Positions 8,051 through 15,506 of a stretch of DNA of 64,000 nucleotides are shown piece after piece; position 1 is the stretch's first letter; each line of letters begins with the position of its first letter. The stretch lies in contig NZ_LN850107.1 in assembly GCF_900070365.1 (NCBI RefSeq), positions 5,642,001 to 5,706,000 of the forward strand, written 5' to 3'. The DNA is from Alloactinosynnema sp. L-07 (lineage in GTDB: Bacteria; Actinomycetota; Actinomycetes; Mycobacteriales; Pseudonocardiaceae). The position numbers and the translations under genes were made by a program. Below the pieces are notes generated by a model. That model was not told the origin of the DNA. It made no database searches and was given only the letters and a program-made list of their open reading frames with translations.

Positions 8051-8665
8051 TTATTCGACCTTCCGCAGGTGGAGATCCGCCGTTCCCGCCGTGGTCGCCA
8101 CCAGTTCGGCGTTGCGCTCGTCGGATCCGGTGGTCCGCTCCCAGGCCTGCGCTGCCGTCCTGCCGAAGGCCATGTGCCGCTTAACCAGGCGTTTCCGGCG
8201 CAGGACCGGGTCGGGGTCGAGGTACCAGACCGCGTCGAGCAGGGGCCGGACCGCGGGCCACAGCAGCAGATAGTTCCCTTCGGTGACCACGAGGGGAACC
8301 TCACACGGCACCGCGACCGCGCCCGCCACCGCGTCCTCGATCTCGCGGCGGAACTCCGGGGCGTAGACGACCGGGTCGGTGTTGGCCCGCAGCCGCCGCA
8401 GCATGGCGACGTAGCCGTCGGCGTCGAAGGTGTCCGGGGCGCCCTTGCGGTCGACCCGGCCCAGCCGCTCCAGCTCGGCGTGGGCGAGGTGGAAGCCGTC
8501 CATCCCGACGAGCACGGCGTCGCGGCCCAGCTCGGCGACCAGCCGGGCCGCCAGGGTCGACTTGCCAGAGCCGGGCGGCCCGGCGATGCCTAGCAGCCGC
8601 CTGCCATGGCCCGCCATGGCCCGCCCCAGGGCGACCAGGTCGGCAAAGATCGGCTCCCGCGACAT
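8051..8665 (-). CDS. Uridine-kinase-like / PRK-family P-loop nucleoside or sugar kinase
   Basis: The 204-residue protein has a Walker A motif GIAGPPGSGKSTLA near residues 26-39, a GMDGFHLAHAEL substrate-binding segment, VTEGNYLLL (Walker-B-like), and the C-terminal RRKRLVKRHMAFGRTAAQAW lid. This pattern fits the phosphoribulokinase/uridine kinase superfamily, subgroup nucleoside/nucleotide kinase family protein. The ATG at 8665 follows AGGGAGGACGACGG. It is divergent from the LacI regulator at 8733, which may control it. Confidence 0.85.
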   Translation of the reverse strand: MSREPIFADLVALGRAMAGHGRRLLGIAGPPGSGKSTLAARLVAELGRDAVLVGMDGFHLAHAELERLGRVDRKGAPDTFDADGYVAMLRRLRANTDPVVYAPEFRREIEDAVAGAVAVPCEVPLVVTEGNYLLLWPAVRPLLDAVWYLDPDPVLRRKRLVKRHMAFGRTAAQAWERTTGSDERNAELVATTAGTADLHLRKVE

Positions 8666-8697
8666 CCGTCGTCCTCCCTTAGGAGTAAGGTCCCCGC

Positions 8698-8713
8698 GCG
8701 CAAGCGTTTGCAT
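8698..8713. promoter_or_regulatory. LacI-type operator between kinase and lacI-family gene
   Basis: GCGCAAGCGTTTGCAT at 8698-8713 is a near-palindrome around a CG step (CAAGCGTTTG core), the shape bound by LacI/GalR-family regulators. It lies in the 67-bp divergent region between the kinase and the LacI gene, so it could serve both autoregulation and kinase control. Confidence 0.6.
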
Positions 8714-8732
8714 ACGGCAGTCAGGACATTCC

Positions 8733-9749
8733 GTGGCCACTATGGACGACGTCGCGAAGCTCGCGGGCGTGTCGATCAGCACCGTCTCACATGTGGTCAA
8801 CGAGACCCGCGCGGTCGCGGTCAGCACGCGCGCCAGAGTGCTGGCGGCGATCGAGTCGACCGGGTACACCGGCAACGCCATCGCCCGGTCGCTGGTCACC
8901 GGCGGCACCAAGTCCATCGGCGTTGCCATGTCGCTGCTGGCCAATCCGCACCTGGCCGAGCTGATCCACGCGATCGAGGCCGAGGCCACCAGGGCCGGGT
9001 ACACCATCCTGCTCGGCGACACCCTCGACTCGCCCGACGGCGAGCGCGACGCGGTGCGCAAGCTGCAGGCCCGCCGGGTCGACGGCATGCTGCTCACCCC
9101 GGCCCCCGGCGACACCGCCACGCTTGAGCAGCTCGCCCGCACCGGCGTGCCCGCGGTGCTGGTCGACCGGGTGTCGCACAAGGTCAAGCTCGATCAGGTC
9201 GGCCCGGAGAACATCCAGTCGACCTCGGCGCTGGTCTCGCACCTGGCCGCGGCCGGGCACCGGCGGATCGCGTTCATCAGCGGCGTGGAGTGGATGGTCG
9301 CCAGCGAGGAGCGGACGCTGGGCTACCGGCTCGGCCTGGGCCGCGCGGGCCTGCGCTGGGACTCCAACCTGGTCGCGGGCGGCGGCGCGTCCCACGAGGA
9401 CGGTGTGCTGGCGCTGCGCAGGCTGCTGACCGTGCCGGAGCGCCCGACCGCGGTGATCACCGGCAACGGCGCGATGACCGCGGGCGCGGTGCGGGAGGCC
9501 ACGGCGCACGGGCTGCGGATCGGCGAGGACCTGGCGATCGTCGGCCACGACGAGGTCGAGTGGGCCGAGTTGGTGCGCCCGTCGATCACCACCATGGCGC
9601 ACCCGGTGGACGAGATCGGCCGCACCGCCGTGCGGCTGCTGCTCGACCGCCTGAACGACCGTGAGCACGCGCCGCGCACCGTGCTGCTGCCGCCGCGGCT
9701 GATCCATCGGGAGTCGTGCGGGTGCGACCGGACGGCGGCGTCGGGGTAG
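8733..9749 (+). CDS. LacI-family transcriptional regulator
   Basis: The 338-residue regulator has an N-terminal LacI helix-turn-helix (MDDVAKLAGVSISTVSHVVN) and hinge helix (RVLAAIESTGYTGNAIARSL). A periplasmic-binding-protein-like sugar-sensing domain follows, with SIGVAMSLLANPHL and IVGHDEVEWAELVRPSITTM. It should repress sugar-related genes until a ligand binds. GTG 8733 has an AGGA box at a suitable distance; ATG 8742, three codons later, is the alternative. A LacI-type palindrome lies just upstream and the P-loop kinase is divergently transcribed. Confidence 0.92.
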   Translation: MATMDDVAKLAGVSISTVSHVVNETRAVAVSTRARVLAAIESTGYTGNAIARSLVTGGTKSIGVAMSLLANPHLAELIHAIEAEATRAGYTILLGDTLDSPDGERDAVRKLQARRVDGMLLTPAPGDTATLEQLARTGVPAVLVDRVSHKVKLDQVGPENIQSTSALVSHLAAAGHRRIAFISGVEWMVASEERTLGYRLGLGRAGLRWDSNLVAGGGASHEDGVLALRRLLTVPERPTAVITGNGAMTAGAVREATAHGLRIGEDLAIVGHDEVEWAELVRPSITTMAHPVDEIGRTAVRLLLDRLNDREHAPRTVLLPPRLIHRESCGCDRTAASG

Positions 9750-9759
9750 CTTGCGCCGC

Positions 9760-9775
9760 GCAAGACGGGTCTTGC
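9760..9775. promoter_or_regulatory. Palindrome between LacI and TetR genes
   Basis: GCAAGACGGGTCTTGC at 9760-9775 has 7-bp perfect arms around GG, and is followed by CATACTTGCGC. It begins 11 bp after the LacI stop and 90 bp before the TetR start. No T-tract follows, so an operator for the TetR regulator is more likely than a terminator. Confidence 0.45.
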
Positions 9776-9864
9776 ATACTTGCGCTTGGCTACCGGGTAG
9801 TAGGTCGTCCGACGCTGTCGCCATCGACGAGGGGACGGTGGCGCCTGCGGGTAGCTTGATCCTT

Positions 9865-10461
9865 ATGGCGACCGGGACCCGTGAGCGGATCATCGACGCC
9901 GCGCTCGGCTTGTTCGTCGAGCGCGGCGTCGCTGCTACCCCGGTCACCGCGATCGAAGCCGCGGCCGGGCTCTCGGCGGGCAGCGGCGGCTTCTACCGCC
10001 ACTTCCCCGACAAGGACGCACTTCTGGCCGCCGTGGTCGAGCGCGAACTCGTCCGGGTGCGCAAAGACCCAGACACCCGGCAGGCGAGCACGGGCGGGCC
10101 GATCACCGATGGACTCGCCGCGCGGCTGCGCTCGGACTTGACCTTCCTTGCCGACCTTCGGCCGCTGATCGCGATCCTGATGTGGGAGCGCGGCCGGGCG
10201 CCGCAGGTGGCCGAGACGGTCCAGAAGATGATGATGGACCGCGGCGTCGAGATGGGCGTGGCCGACCTGCTGTTCGGCGACCCGACCCCGTTGGTGGCCG
10301 AGGATCCGGCGGCCGCGGCCGCGGTGATGCAGTCGGCGATGATCGGCTACTTCGTCGCCGCGGACTACTTCGGCGTCCCGCCCGCCGGGGTGGACGCCCG
10401 ACGCTTCACCGACACCCTCGCCAAGCTGCTGACCCGACATCCTGGTCGCGAATCCGCGTAA
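9865..10461 (+). CDS. TetR/AcrR-family transcriptional regulator
   Basis: The 198-residue protein has the TetR N-terminal DNA-binding domain (RERIIDAALGLFVERGVAA, then GGFYRHFPDKDALLAAVV, residues ~5-50) and an all-helical ligand-binding C-terminal domain. ATG 9865 is chosen because it directly precedes the conserved helix 1; an upstream in-frame ATG would add 38 unrelated residues. The ligand is unknown and no obvious transporter or enzyme target is adjacent. Confidence 0.9.
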   Translation: MATGTRERIIDAALGLFVERGVAATPVTAIEAAAGLSAGSGGFYRHFPDKDALLAAVVERELVRVRKDPDTRQASTGGPITDGLAARLRSDLTFLADLRPLIAILMWERGRAPQVAETVQKMMMDRGVEMGVADLLFGDPTPLVAEDPAAAAAVMQSAMIGYFVAADYFGVPPAGVDARRFTDTLAKLLTRHPGRESA

Positions 10462-10533
10462 CGGCCACAGAGGACGGAACGACCCTCCGACAGGGTCCGG
10501 CAGCCGTCGACTCCGCACGGCCAAGGGAGTCGG

Positions 10534-10875
10534 ATGAACGTGAGCACGGAATCCGAGTCGACCGAGCTGGCGATCACGTCGTCAGCCGAGTGGCCCGCCG
10601 CCCGGCGGTCGCTGAGCCGGTGGCTGCTGCGGCGGGACGTGCCGGAGCTGCTGGCCTGCGACGTCGTCCTGGTCGCCGAGGAGGCGTTGACCTTGGACGG
10701 TCCACTGTCGATCACCGCGGAGGCCTCCGCCGAGGCTGTGGTGCTGACGATCACCGGTCAAGCCGAGATCGATCCGGTCGGCCTCCCCATGGCCCACGCC
10801 GCGGCGGAGAAGGTCGAGGTCGAGCGGACCACGGTGGTCGCCCACTTCCCCCTGCCCCGTTCAGAAGCCCCCTGA
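10534..10875 (+). CDS. Hypothetical protein, possibly a reduced HATPase-like anti-sigma protein
   Basis: The 113-residue ORF has a helical start (ARRSLSRWLLRRDVPELLACDVVLVAEEAL) followed by a beta-rich half (AVVLTITGQAEI). The first part resembles helix 1 and the N-box helix of RsbW-type histidine-kinase-like ATPases, but the G1 and G2 ATP loops are absent and it is shorter than the usual ~130-150 residues. It ends 15 bp inside the convergent SDR remnant. Function is not assigned; the HATPase relation is a weak inference. Confidence 0.6.
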   Translation: MNVSTESESTELAITSSAEWPAARRSLSRWLLRRDVPELLACDVVLVAEEALTLDGPLSITAEASAEAVVLTITGQAEIDPVGLPMAHAAAEKVEVERTTVVAHFPLPRSEAP

Positions 10876-11131
10876 CACCGGCAACACCGCGCCGGTCACG
10901 AACGATGCCGCCGGGCTGAGCAGCCACACGACCGCCTCGGCGATCTCCGGTGGCTGCCCGGCGCGACCCATCGGGATGCGCGGGGCCAGGCGCTGTGGCC
11001 GGTCAGGCATACCGGCGGCGGCGTGCAGGTCGGAGTGGACGAGTCCGGGCGCCACCACGTTGACCCGAATGCCCTCGCCCGCAACCTCTTGGGCTAGTCC
11101 GTAGGAGAGGGTCTCAACCGCGGCTTTGGTC
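10861..11131 (-). pseudogene. Truncated SDR oxidoreductase, C-terminal third only
   Basis: On the minus strand, about 89 residues from TKAAVETLSYGLAQEVA to the terminal VLPVSGGF are a normal SDR C-terminus from just before the catalytic Lys. The Rossmann GxxxGxG half and the active-site Tyr are missing. Codons upstream of ~11131 are unrelated. The fragment is clearly paralogous to the C-terminus of the intact SDR at 11195-11923, which lies in the opposite orientation: MPDRPQRLA, RGIRVN/GIRVN and PAASFVTGAVLP segments are shared. It looks like a gene cut when the neighbouring island arrived. Confidence 0.8.
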
Positions 11132-11194
11132 AACCTCCATCTAGAGGACCGGTGTTTCCACTGGTACACAACGCCTTTGTGCCAGGATGGCAGC

Positions 11195-11923
11195 GTGACG
11201 GTTCTGGTGGTTACTGGAGGCGGGCGAGGTATCGGCGCAGCGGTCTGTCGCCGCGCCGCGCGCGAGGGATTCGACGTCGTCGTCAACTACGCCGACGACA
11301 GGAAGTCGGCCGAGGACGTCGCGGAAGCTGTCCGGACGGTCGGCCAGCGCGCAATGACCGTGCGGGCGGATGTGTCCGACGAGGACCAGGTCCGCGACTT
11401 GTTCCGCCAGGCCGACGAACTCGGTTCTCTCTCGGCTCTGGTAGTGAACGCGGGTATCACCGGAAACACCCCCGGCAAACTCCACGACCAGAGCGTGGCG
11501 ACCTTTCGCCGCGTCTTCGACGTGAACGTGACAGGCGCGTTCCTCTGTATGCGCGAGGCCGTGGGCAGATTGACCGACGGCGGAGCTATCGTGGCCGTGT
11601 CAAGCACCGCCGCACGTCGCGGATCGCCAGGCGAGTGGGTTCACTACGCGGCAAGCAAATCAGCTCTGGAAACTCTCGCTTACGGCCTGGCGCAAGAGGT
11701 CGCCGATCGGGGCATCCGTGTGAACACCGTCGCGCCGGGACTGGTCAACTCAGACCTCCACGCAGCCGCGGGCATGCCGGACCGGCCACAACGACTCGCT
11801 TGGAAGATCCCGCTTGGCCGAGCGGGTGAGCCTGAAGAAATAGCGGAAGGCGTGGTCTGGCTACTCACGCCCGCCGCGTCGTTCGTCACCGGCGCAGTAT
11901 TGCCAATATCCGGGGGCTTCTGA
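11195..11923 (+). CDS. Short-chain dehydrogenase/reductase (SDR)
   Basis: The 242-residue cytoplasmic NAD(P)-dependent oxidoreductase has the dinucleotide motif VVTGGGRGIGAAV near residue 5, the NAG motif (VVNAGITG), and the active-site Ser (AVSSTAA) with YAASK. The end LPISGGF is typical of classical FabG-like SDRs. GTG 11195 directly precedes the first strand and follows a GGATGGCAGC weak ribosome site. It starts 64 bp from the junction with the truncated SDR copy and ends in a bidirectional terminator facing the island's kinase gene. Substrate is unknown. Confidence 0.92.
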   Translation: MTVLVVTGGGRGIGAAVCRRAAREGFDVVVNYADDRKSAEDVAEAVRTVGQRAMTVRADVSDEDQVRDLFRQADELGSLSALVVNAGITGNTPGKLHDQSVATFRRVFDVNVTGAFLCMREAVGRLTDGGAIVAVSSTAARRGSPGEWVHYAASKSALETLAYGLAQEVADRGIRVNTVAPGLVNSDLHAAAGMPDRPQRLAWKIPLGRAGEPEEIAEGVVWLLTPAASFVTGAVLPISGGF

Positions 11924-11961
11924 TCGGCGGATCCGCGCCATTGACGCGGACCCGCCGATCA
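11921..11961. terminator. Bidirectional intrinsic terminator between SDR and APH-like kinase
   Basis: TGATCGGCGGATCCGCG (11921-11937) pairs with CGCGGACCCGCCGATCA (11945-11961) with one mismatch and a 7-base loop. The stem includes the SDR stop codon and separates two convergent genes. Confidence 0.8.
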
Positions 11962-11974
11962 CCTGCTGTTCGTT

Positions 11975-12856
11975 CTACTTGCGAATGCTTGCCAACACTT
12001 CGTCGCCGATCTTTCGGAGGCTGGGCGCAAGGGCTTCGCCTATTCCGCCCTCGTCCGCGTTGGCCAGGTACCGAACGACCGCGGCCAGCAAAGCGAGCCT
12101 GCCGGTCGGAGTGTCCAACTGATCGGCGAACACAGCCTGGACTCGGTCCGCGACGTGCGGGACGAGCAGACTGTTGCAGAGCAACGTGGCGGCGTCGTAC
12201 CCGAGGAGATCACGGCGCCAGGACTCCCAGTCCAACAGCCACAGGTCAGGCCCTGTGATGTTGCTCCAGTGCAGATCCGCGTGAGCGGTCGTCCACTCGG
12301 CCATGTCGAACAACGATGCGTTGAGCTGCACGCCGAACTCACGTTCCACTCCGCGGAGAGTGAAGCCGACAGTGTCGACCTCGCTTCGCGGCGGAACCGG
12401 GTTCTTCGCCAGCGCGTCGATCGCGGTCCGCACGTCGGACCACCATGTCTCCGGTAGGCCCGGATCCGTGGTCAGTACGGCGTCCTGGGCGATGGCTTTC
12501 GCCGGGACCAAGGTCATGACCTCAGCGCGCATTCGACATCCGTTGCGGTACTCGGTGCGGTTGTCCCAGTCGACCCAGCGCAGCACGTCGGGTTTGGGCA
12601 CACCCTCGATCGCGTTAGCCGTGACGTTGCCGTCCCAGCGACAGGCGGGCTGGTAGTCCGGATCCTCGGTAACGACCCGCAACCAGACCTCCGTCCCTGA
12701 GTCCGTTGCGACCGTGCCCGCTGACCGCATGTCGTAGGTGTTGACCACCTCAGCGCCCGTCAACTGCGCGCCGAGGTGCGTCGCAGCCAGGTCCACCTGG
12801 TCGAGCAGCCACAGCCGACGTTGCTCGACGGCCTGCTCGATTTCCTCGTCGGTCAA
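11975..12856 (-). CDS. APH-like (aminoglycoside phosphotransferase-fold) kinase
   Basis: The 293-residue protein has the APH/choline-kinase catalytic loop HADLHWSNI near residue 192 and a metal-binding LLDWESW near residue 207. The N-lobe is divergent, with no clear Gly loop. Such proteins phosphorylate small molecules, sugars or antibiotics. It lies directly downstream (36 bp) of the putative cyclophane peptide gene on the same strand, so it may modify or protect against that product; this link is inference from position only. Target hydroxyl unknown. Confidence 0.8.
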   Translation of the reverse strand: MTDEEIEQAVEQRRLWLLDQVDLAATHLGAQLTGAEVVNTYDMRSAGTVATDSGTEVWLRVVTEDPDYQPACRWDGNVTANAIEGVPKPDVLRWVDWDNRTEYRNGCRMRAEVMTLVPAKAIAQDAVLTTDPGLPETWWSDVRTAIDALAKNPVPPRSEVDTVGFTLRGVEREFGVQLNASLFDMAEWTTAHADLHWSNITGPDLWLLDWESWRRDLLGYDAATLLCNSLLVPHVADRVQAVFADQLDTPTGRLALLAAVVRYLANADEGGIGEALAPSLRKIGDEVLASIRK

Positions 12857-12892
12857 GGTCCTCCTGCTTTCGTCACGCAGGTCCGTGTTCGG

Positions 12893-13054
12893 CTAGTTCT
12901 TCGAGAACGTGCCGTCCTTGTAGTGGCTCTGCCCCTTCCTCCCCCAATCCTGCACCACCGGGTAGCCGTGGCCGGTCTGAGGCGTGTGCCGGTTGATCAG
13001 ATTCTGCCACTTCATGGGTTTCGGCTGGGCCACAAGCTGTTCGAGCACGGTCAT
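12893..13054 (-). CDS. amcA: Putative multi-cyclophane RiPP precursor peptide (AmcA-like)
   Basis: The 53-residue peptide has a 15-residue leader-like start (MTVLEQLVAQPKPMK) followed by repeated aromatic-X-X triplets: W16-Q-N, W37-G-R, Y45-K-D and F50-S-K, plus His-containing H23-T-P and H29-G-Y. This is the Omega1-X2-X3 pattern that cyclophane-forming radical SAM enzymes crosslink (aromatic ring to beta-carbon of residue 3). The ATG overlaps the stop of the maturase gene (ATGA), and GAGAAGGAG lies 4 bases before it inside the maturase gene. No dedicated protease or transporter is visible nearby. Assignment rests on the motif pattern and the adjacent maturase. Confidence 0.75.
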   Translation of the reverse strand: MTVLEQLVAQPKPMKWQNLINRHTPQTGHGYPVVQDWGRKGQSHYKDGTFSKN

Positions 13055-14205
13055 TCGTTCGCTCCTTCTCTCATCAGATCGCCAAGCGCCAGGACAGGCG
13101 CCTGGAAGGACGTCAGGCAGTGGAGTGTTTCCGTGGCACGGAAATTCCCGTGCTCGAAATACCGGTTTCCGGCGTGAGCACCCTGACAGTAGTTCCAGAA
13201 CTCGCACGTCCGCTTGCACTCGTTCAGGCCATCCATGAACTCGCGGACGTAACCAATCTCCGCGGCGCGTCCAACGATGGACGCGATCGACTCGCGCCGC
13301 ACGTTGCCCGCCACGAAGTCCTCATATTCGGCAGAGCGCACACCCAGAAGCTCCGGCGACAGCAGAATCACGTCACCATTCCAGCCGACTGTGGGAATGG
13401 GATCATGCAATCCGTCCGCGCTCTGAATCTCCGACGCCAAGCCGAGGAACCCGAAGAGGCTTCGGACCTCCCGGATCGTCATCGTCGGGTTGGCGGCGCT
13501 CCAACGAAACACGTCGCGCCAAAACGATCTAGCCTGCTCCAAGGCGGGCGGCTGACCGTCGACGTTGGCGGCCTCCTTGCCTTCGACGTTCAAGCCGATC
13601 CACGAGCAGCCGAGTTCGGCGAAGAATTTCAGCAGTTCCTCTGCGTGCGGGATGCTGTCCTCCGTAACGACGGCAAGGGTTGTGAAACCAATGTCGTGCG
13701 CCTTGAGACACTCGATCCCCCTCAGGATCCGGTCGAACATCTCGCGGCCAGCCCGGTCCACACGGTGCCGGTTGACAAACCGCGGGCCGTCCAGGCTCAC
13801 GCCGACGTCGATGTCGTAGTCCTTGAACAGACCGCACCACTCGTCGTTGATCAACGTCGCCCCGGTCTGGATCCGGTGCACCACCCGCCCTGCGGCTCGA
13901 AGATCCTCGAAAGGCGCCAGCAGCTCACGGAATCTCGCGCAACCAACCGCTAGGGGCTCGCCCCCATGCCACACGATCTCCAGCGGCTTGCCGATTCCCC
14001 ACTCGGCGCCGATTCCCTCGGCCAGCGCGCGAGCGGTCTCAATCGTCATCTCCTGCTTCCGGTGCCGTTCCGGCAGGTAGCAATAGGTACAAGCGAGTGG
14101 GCAAAGACTGGTCGGCTGAACGATCATGGTCTGCGGCGTCGCCAACAGCCACCTGTCGGCCGCCTCAGGCTGATTGATGCTCCGCATGGTTAGAGGGATG
14201 ACCAC
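13051..14205 (-). CDS. amcB: Radical SAM/SPASM cyclophane-forming peptide maturase (AmcB-like)
   Basis: The 384-residue enzyme has a radical SAM [4Fe-4S] motif CPLACTYC at residues ~35-42 after QPTSL. WHGGEPLAVG, VGVSLDGPRFVNRHRVDR and a C-terminal Cys-rich SPASM-like region (CKRTCEFWNYCQGAHAGNRY, then a late Cys) follow. The GGAHAGNRYFEHG-type ending and LLSPELLG segment match my recollection of the AmcB family that installs several cyclophanes in one peptide. GTG 14205 is chosen because AGAAGGAG lies 5 bases upstream; in-frame ATGs at 14160 and 14232 lack such a site. It is coupled to the precursor gene and lies downstream of two unknown genes. Confidence 0.85.
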   Translation of the reverse strand: MVIPLTMRSINQPEAADRWLLATPQTMIVQPTSLCPLACTYCYLPERHRKQEMTIETARALAEGIGAEWGIGKPLEIVWHGGEPLAVGCARFRELLAPFEDLRAAGRVVHRIQTGATLINDEWCGLFKDYDIDVGVSLDGPRFVNRHRVDRAGREMFDRILRGIECLKAHDIGFTTLAVVTEDSIPHAEELLKFFAELGCSWIGLNVEGKEAANVDGQPPALEQARSFWRDVFRWSAANPTMTIREVRSLFGFLGLASEIQSADGLHDPIPTVGWNGDVILLSPELLGVRSAEYEDFVAGNVRRESIASIVGRAAEIGYVREFMDGLNECKRTCEFWNYCQGAHAGNRYFEHGNFRATETLHCLTSFQAPVLALGDLMREGANE

Positions 14206-14247
14206 GTCAACTCCTTCTGGGTCGGTTCTCATCGAGCGCGTCGGCAA

Positions 14248-14658
14248 TCACGGGGCGGCATGTCGAGGTCGGGCTCCTCGATGTCGGCCAAGCGGACTCG
14301 GGAGTTCGCGCAATTGGTCGAGCACCCAAAGGTCGCCGACCTTCGCCCAAACGACAGGCGGCTGCTCGTCGCCCCTACACGGAACCTCTAGGTAGTCAAG
14401 GACCCGAGCCGCGCTGACGCAGTCGAACGCCCGGATGACGGCCACGTCGATGAGCCCGATTCCGTACCGAACCGCGTAAAGGCCATTAACCCGACCAGTG
14501 AGGCCCGGCAGCGGCGAAAGCCTGAACCCGTTGCAGCGAAGGAGGTCCACGCGAGCGCGAACCGCACTGGCGCGCGGCTGATCGGGCTCGATGCCGGGAT
14601 CGACTCCCACATGTACCGGTGTCGGGAGTTCTTCCGCAAGGCGCCGTTTGGCTGTCAC
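14248..14658 (-). CDS. Hypothetical protein in the RiPP island
   Basis: The 136-residue ORF begins at a GTG overlapping the stop of the upstream gene (GTGA), which supports real, coupled translation. It is soluble with a mixed alpha/beta pattern (ASAVRARVDLLRCNGFRL, GIGLIDVAVIRAFDCVSA, PPVVWAKVGDLWVLDQL) and a basic low-complexity tail rich in Arg and Pro. I recognise no family. It ends 42 bp before the maturase start. A role in peptide handling or immunity is possible but only suggested by position. Confidence 0.55.
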   Translation of the reverse strand: MTAKRRLAEELPTPVHVGVDPGIEPDQPRASAVRARVDLLRCNGFRLSPLPGLTGRVNGLYAVRYGIGLIDVAVIRAFDCVSAARVLDYLEVPCRGDEQPPVVWAKVGDLWVLDQLRELPSPLGRHRGARPRHAAP

Positions 14659-14894
14659 ACGATCCCGCCAATCCGCGAAGCCGCGTCCCGGCACTCCTCG
14701 CACCGCACGACTGCGGAGTCAGGCCCCACAGCGTTGTCGCTGAGCCAAACACCGCAGACGGCCACCGAAACCATCCTGTGCTGATCCCCGCGGTCGACCA
14801 GGCGTGGAAGTCCGTCGCACGTCTCCTGTAGGTGGGCCACGACCGAACGGAAGTAGCCCTGGAACCATCTGAGGTTGGTCAAGACGATCTTCAT
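14655..14894 (-). other. Possible nested start: separate 79-residue zinc-finger-like protein
   Basis: Within the 14655-15377 frame, ATG 14894 is preceded by GGTGGAGGACCG, a strong Shine-Dalgarno at ideal spacing, stronger than that of the long ORF. From here the protein would be 79 residues (MKIVLTNLRWFQGYF start) and would keep the whole His/Cys motif. A perfect hairpin lies 36 bp upstream. Either the long frame is accidental read-through of this small gene, or both forms are made. Confidence 0.45.
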
Positions 14895-15377
14895 CGGTCC
14901 TCCACCCCGGCCGCGAACGTTTGGGTGGACCCGCACGGCGACCAAGGCGCCGTGCGGGTCCAGCGAGAAGCAATCAACGGCGACCGCCGGGGGTCGTCGC
15001 CGGGCGCCGCCTGTCGGCCCGATGCCCCCGTGAGTCCGAAATTTCCTTGCACGGATATCTATTTCGTGGAGTCGATCCAGAACCGGAATCAGCCACGCGC
15101 CAGTTGGGGTGAGAAGGCCCGAGTACCAGGCGTTCATGCCGTTGACCATGGCCACAAAACGTATGTAGGAGTCCGCCAGGGCAACATCGAGGTGCGTATA
15201 CAACCAGGGCTTCATCGGATGGCCACCGTCGTAAACATCAGGAACGGCCGGAATCCACCTAAGCCTGTCGTCGCGCGCGTGCCTGAGCACCATGGACAGG
15301 CCAAGCGTGGGCGTCAGCACCACGTCCTCGCCAATCACGGCGGGGCTTTGCACAACGGTCGTTGCCGGTGACACCAC
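14655..15377 (-). CDS. Hypothetical protein in the RiPP island with zinc-finger-like C-terminus
   Basis: The 240-residue ORF starts at GTG 15377 behind GAGGAGG; earlier in-frame ATGs at 15401 and 15419 lack a ribosome site. The N-terminal part has a few hydrophobic and aromatic stretches (LADSYIRFVAMVNGMNAWYSG, split here as a description). The last ~40 residues, HRMVSVAVCGVWLSDNAVG followed by RCEECRDAA, have a His-Cys...Cys-x2-Cys pattern seen in small actinobacterial zinc-finger-like proteins beside XRE regulators. An internal start at 14894 could also express the C-terminus alone. Function unknown. Confidence 0.5.
   Translation of the reverse strand: MVSPATTVVQSPAVIGEDVVLTPTLGLSMVLRHARDDRLRWIPAVPDVYDGGHPMKPWLYTHLDVALADSYIRFVAMVNGMNAWYSGLLTPTGAWLIPVLDRLHEIDIRARKFRTHGGIGPTGGARRRPPAVAVDCFSLDPHGALVAVRVHPNVRGRGGGPMKIVLTNLRWFQGYFRSVVAHLQETCDGLPRLVDRGDQHRMVSVAVCGVWLSDNAVGPDSAVVRCEECRDAASRIGGIV
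14930..14962. other. Perfect 13-bp stem hairpin inside the island ORF
   Basis: GACCCGCACGGCG (14930-14942) pairs perfectly with CGCCGTGCGGGTC (14950-14962) around a 7-base loop. On the minus strand it lies just before the strong internal start at 14894. No T-tract follows. It may be an attenuator or processing site, or coincidental coding symmetry. Confidence 0.5.
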
Positions 15378-15478
15378 GCCCACTACCTCCTCACCTGTCA
15401 TGTCCGCCGCCAGCGACATCGCCGAGAACTGGCTAGGGGTAGCCTTGCGAATGCAGGCCGTGACGGGGAAGTCTCGAC

Positions 15479-15497
15479 GCGTCTACAAGCGTCTACA
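15479..15497. promoter_or_regulatory. Helically phased direct repeat before the XRE regulator
   Basis: GCGTCTACA occurs at 15479-15487 and 15489-15497, a 10-bp spacing that places both copies on one DNA face. It abuts the AGGTGG ribosome site of the regulator starting at 15507, in the 129-bp region divergent from the island's other genes. It is a candidate operator for autoregulation. Confidence 0.45.
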
Positions 15498-15506
15498 GGT
15501 GGTGCC

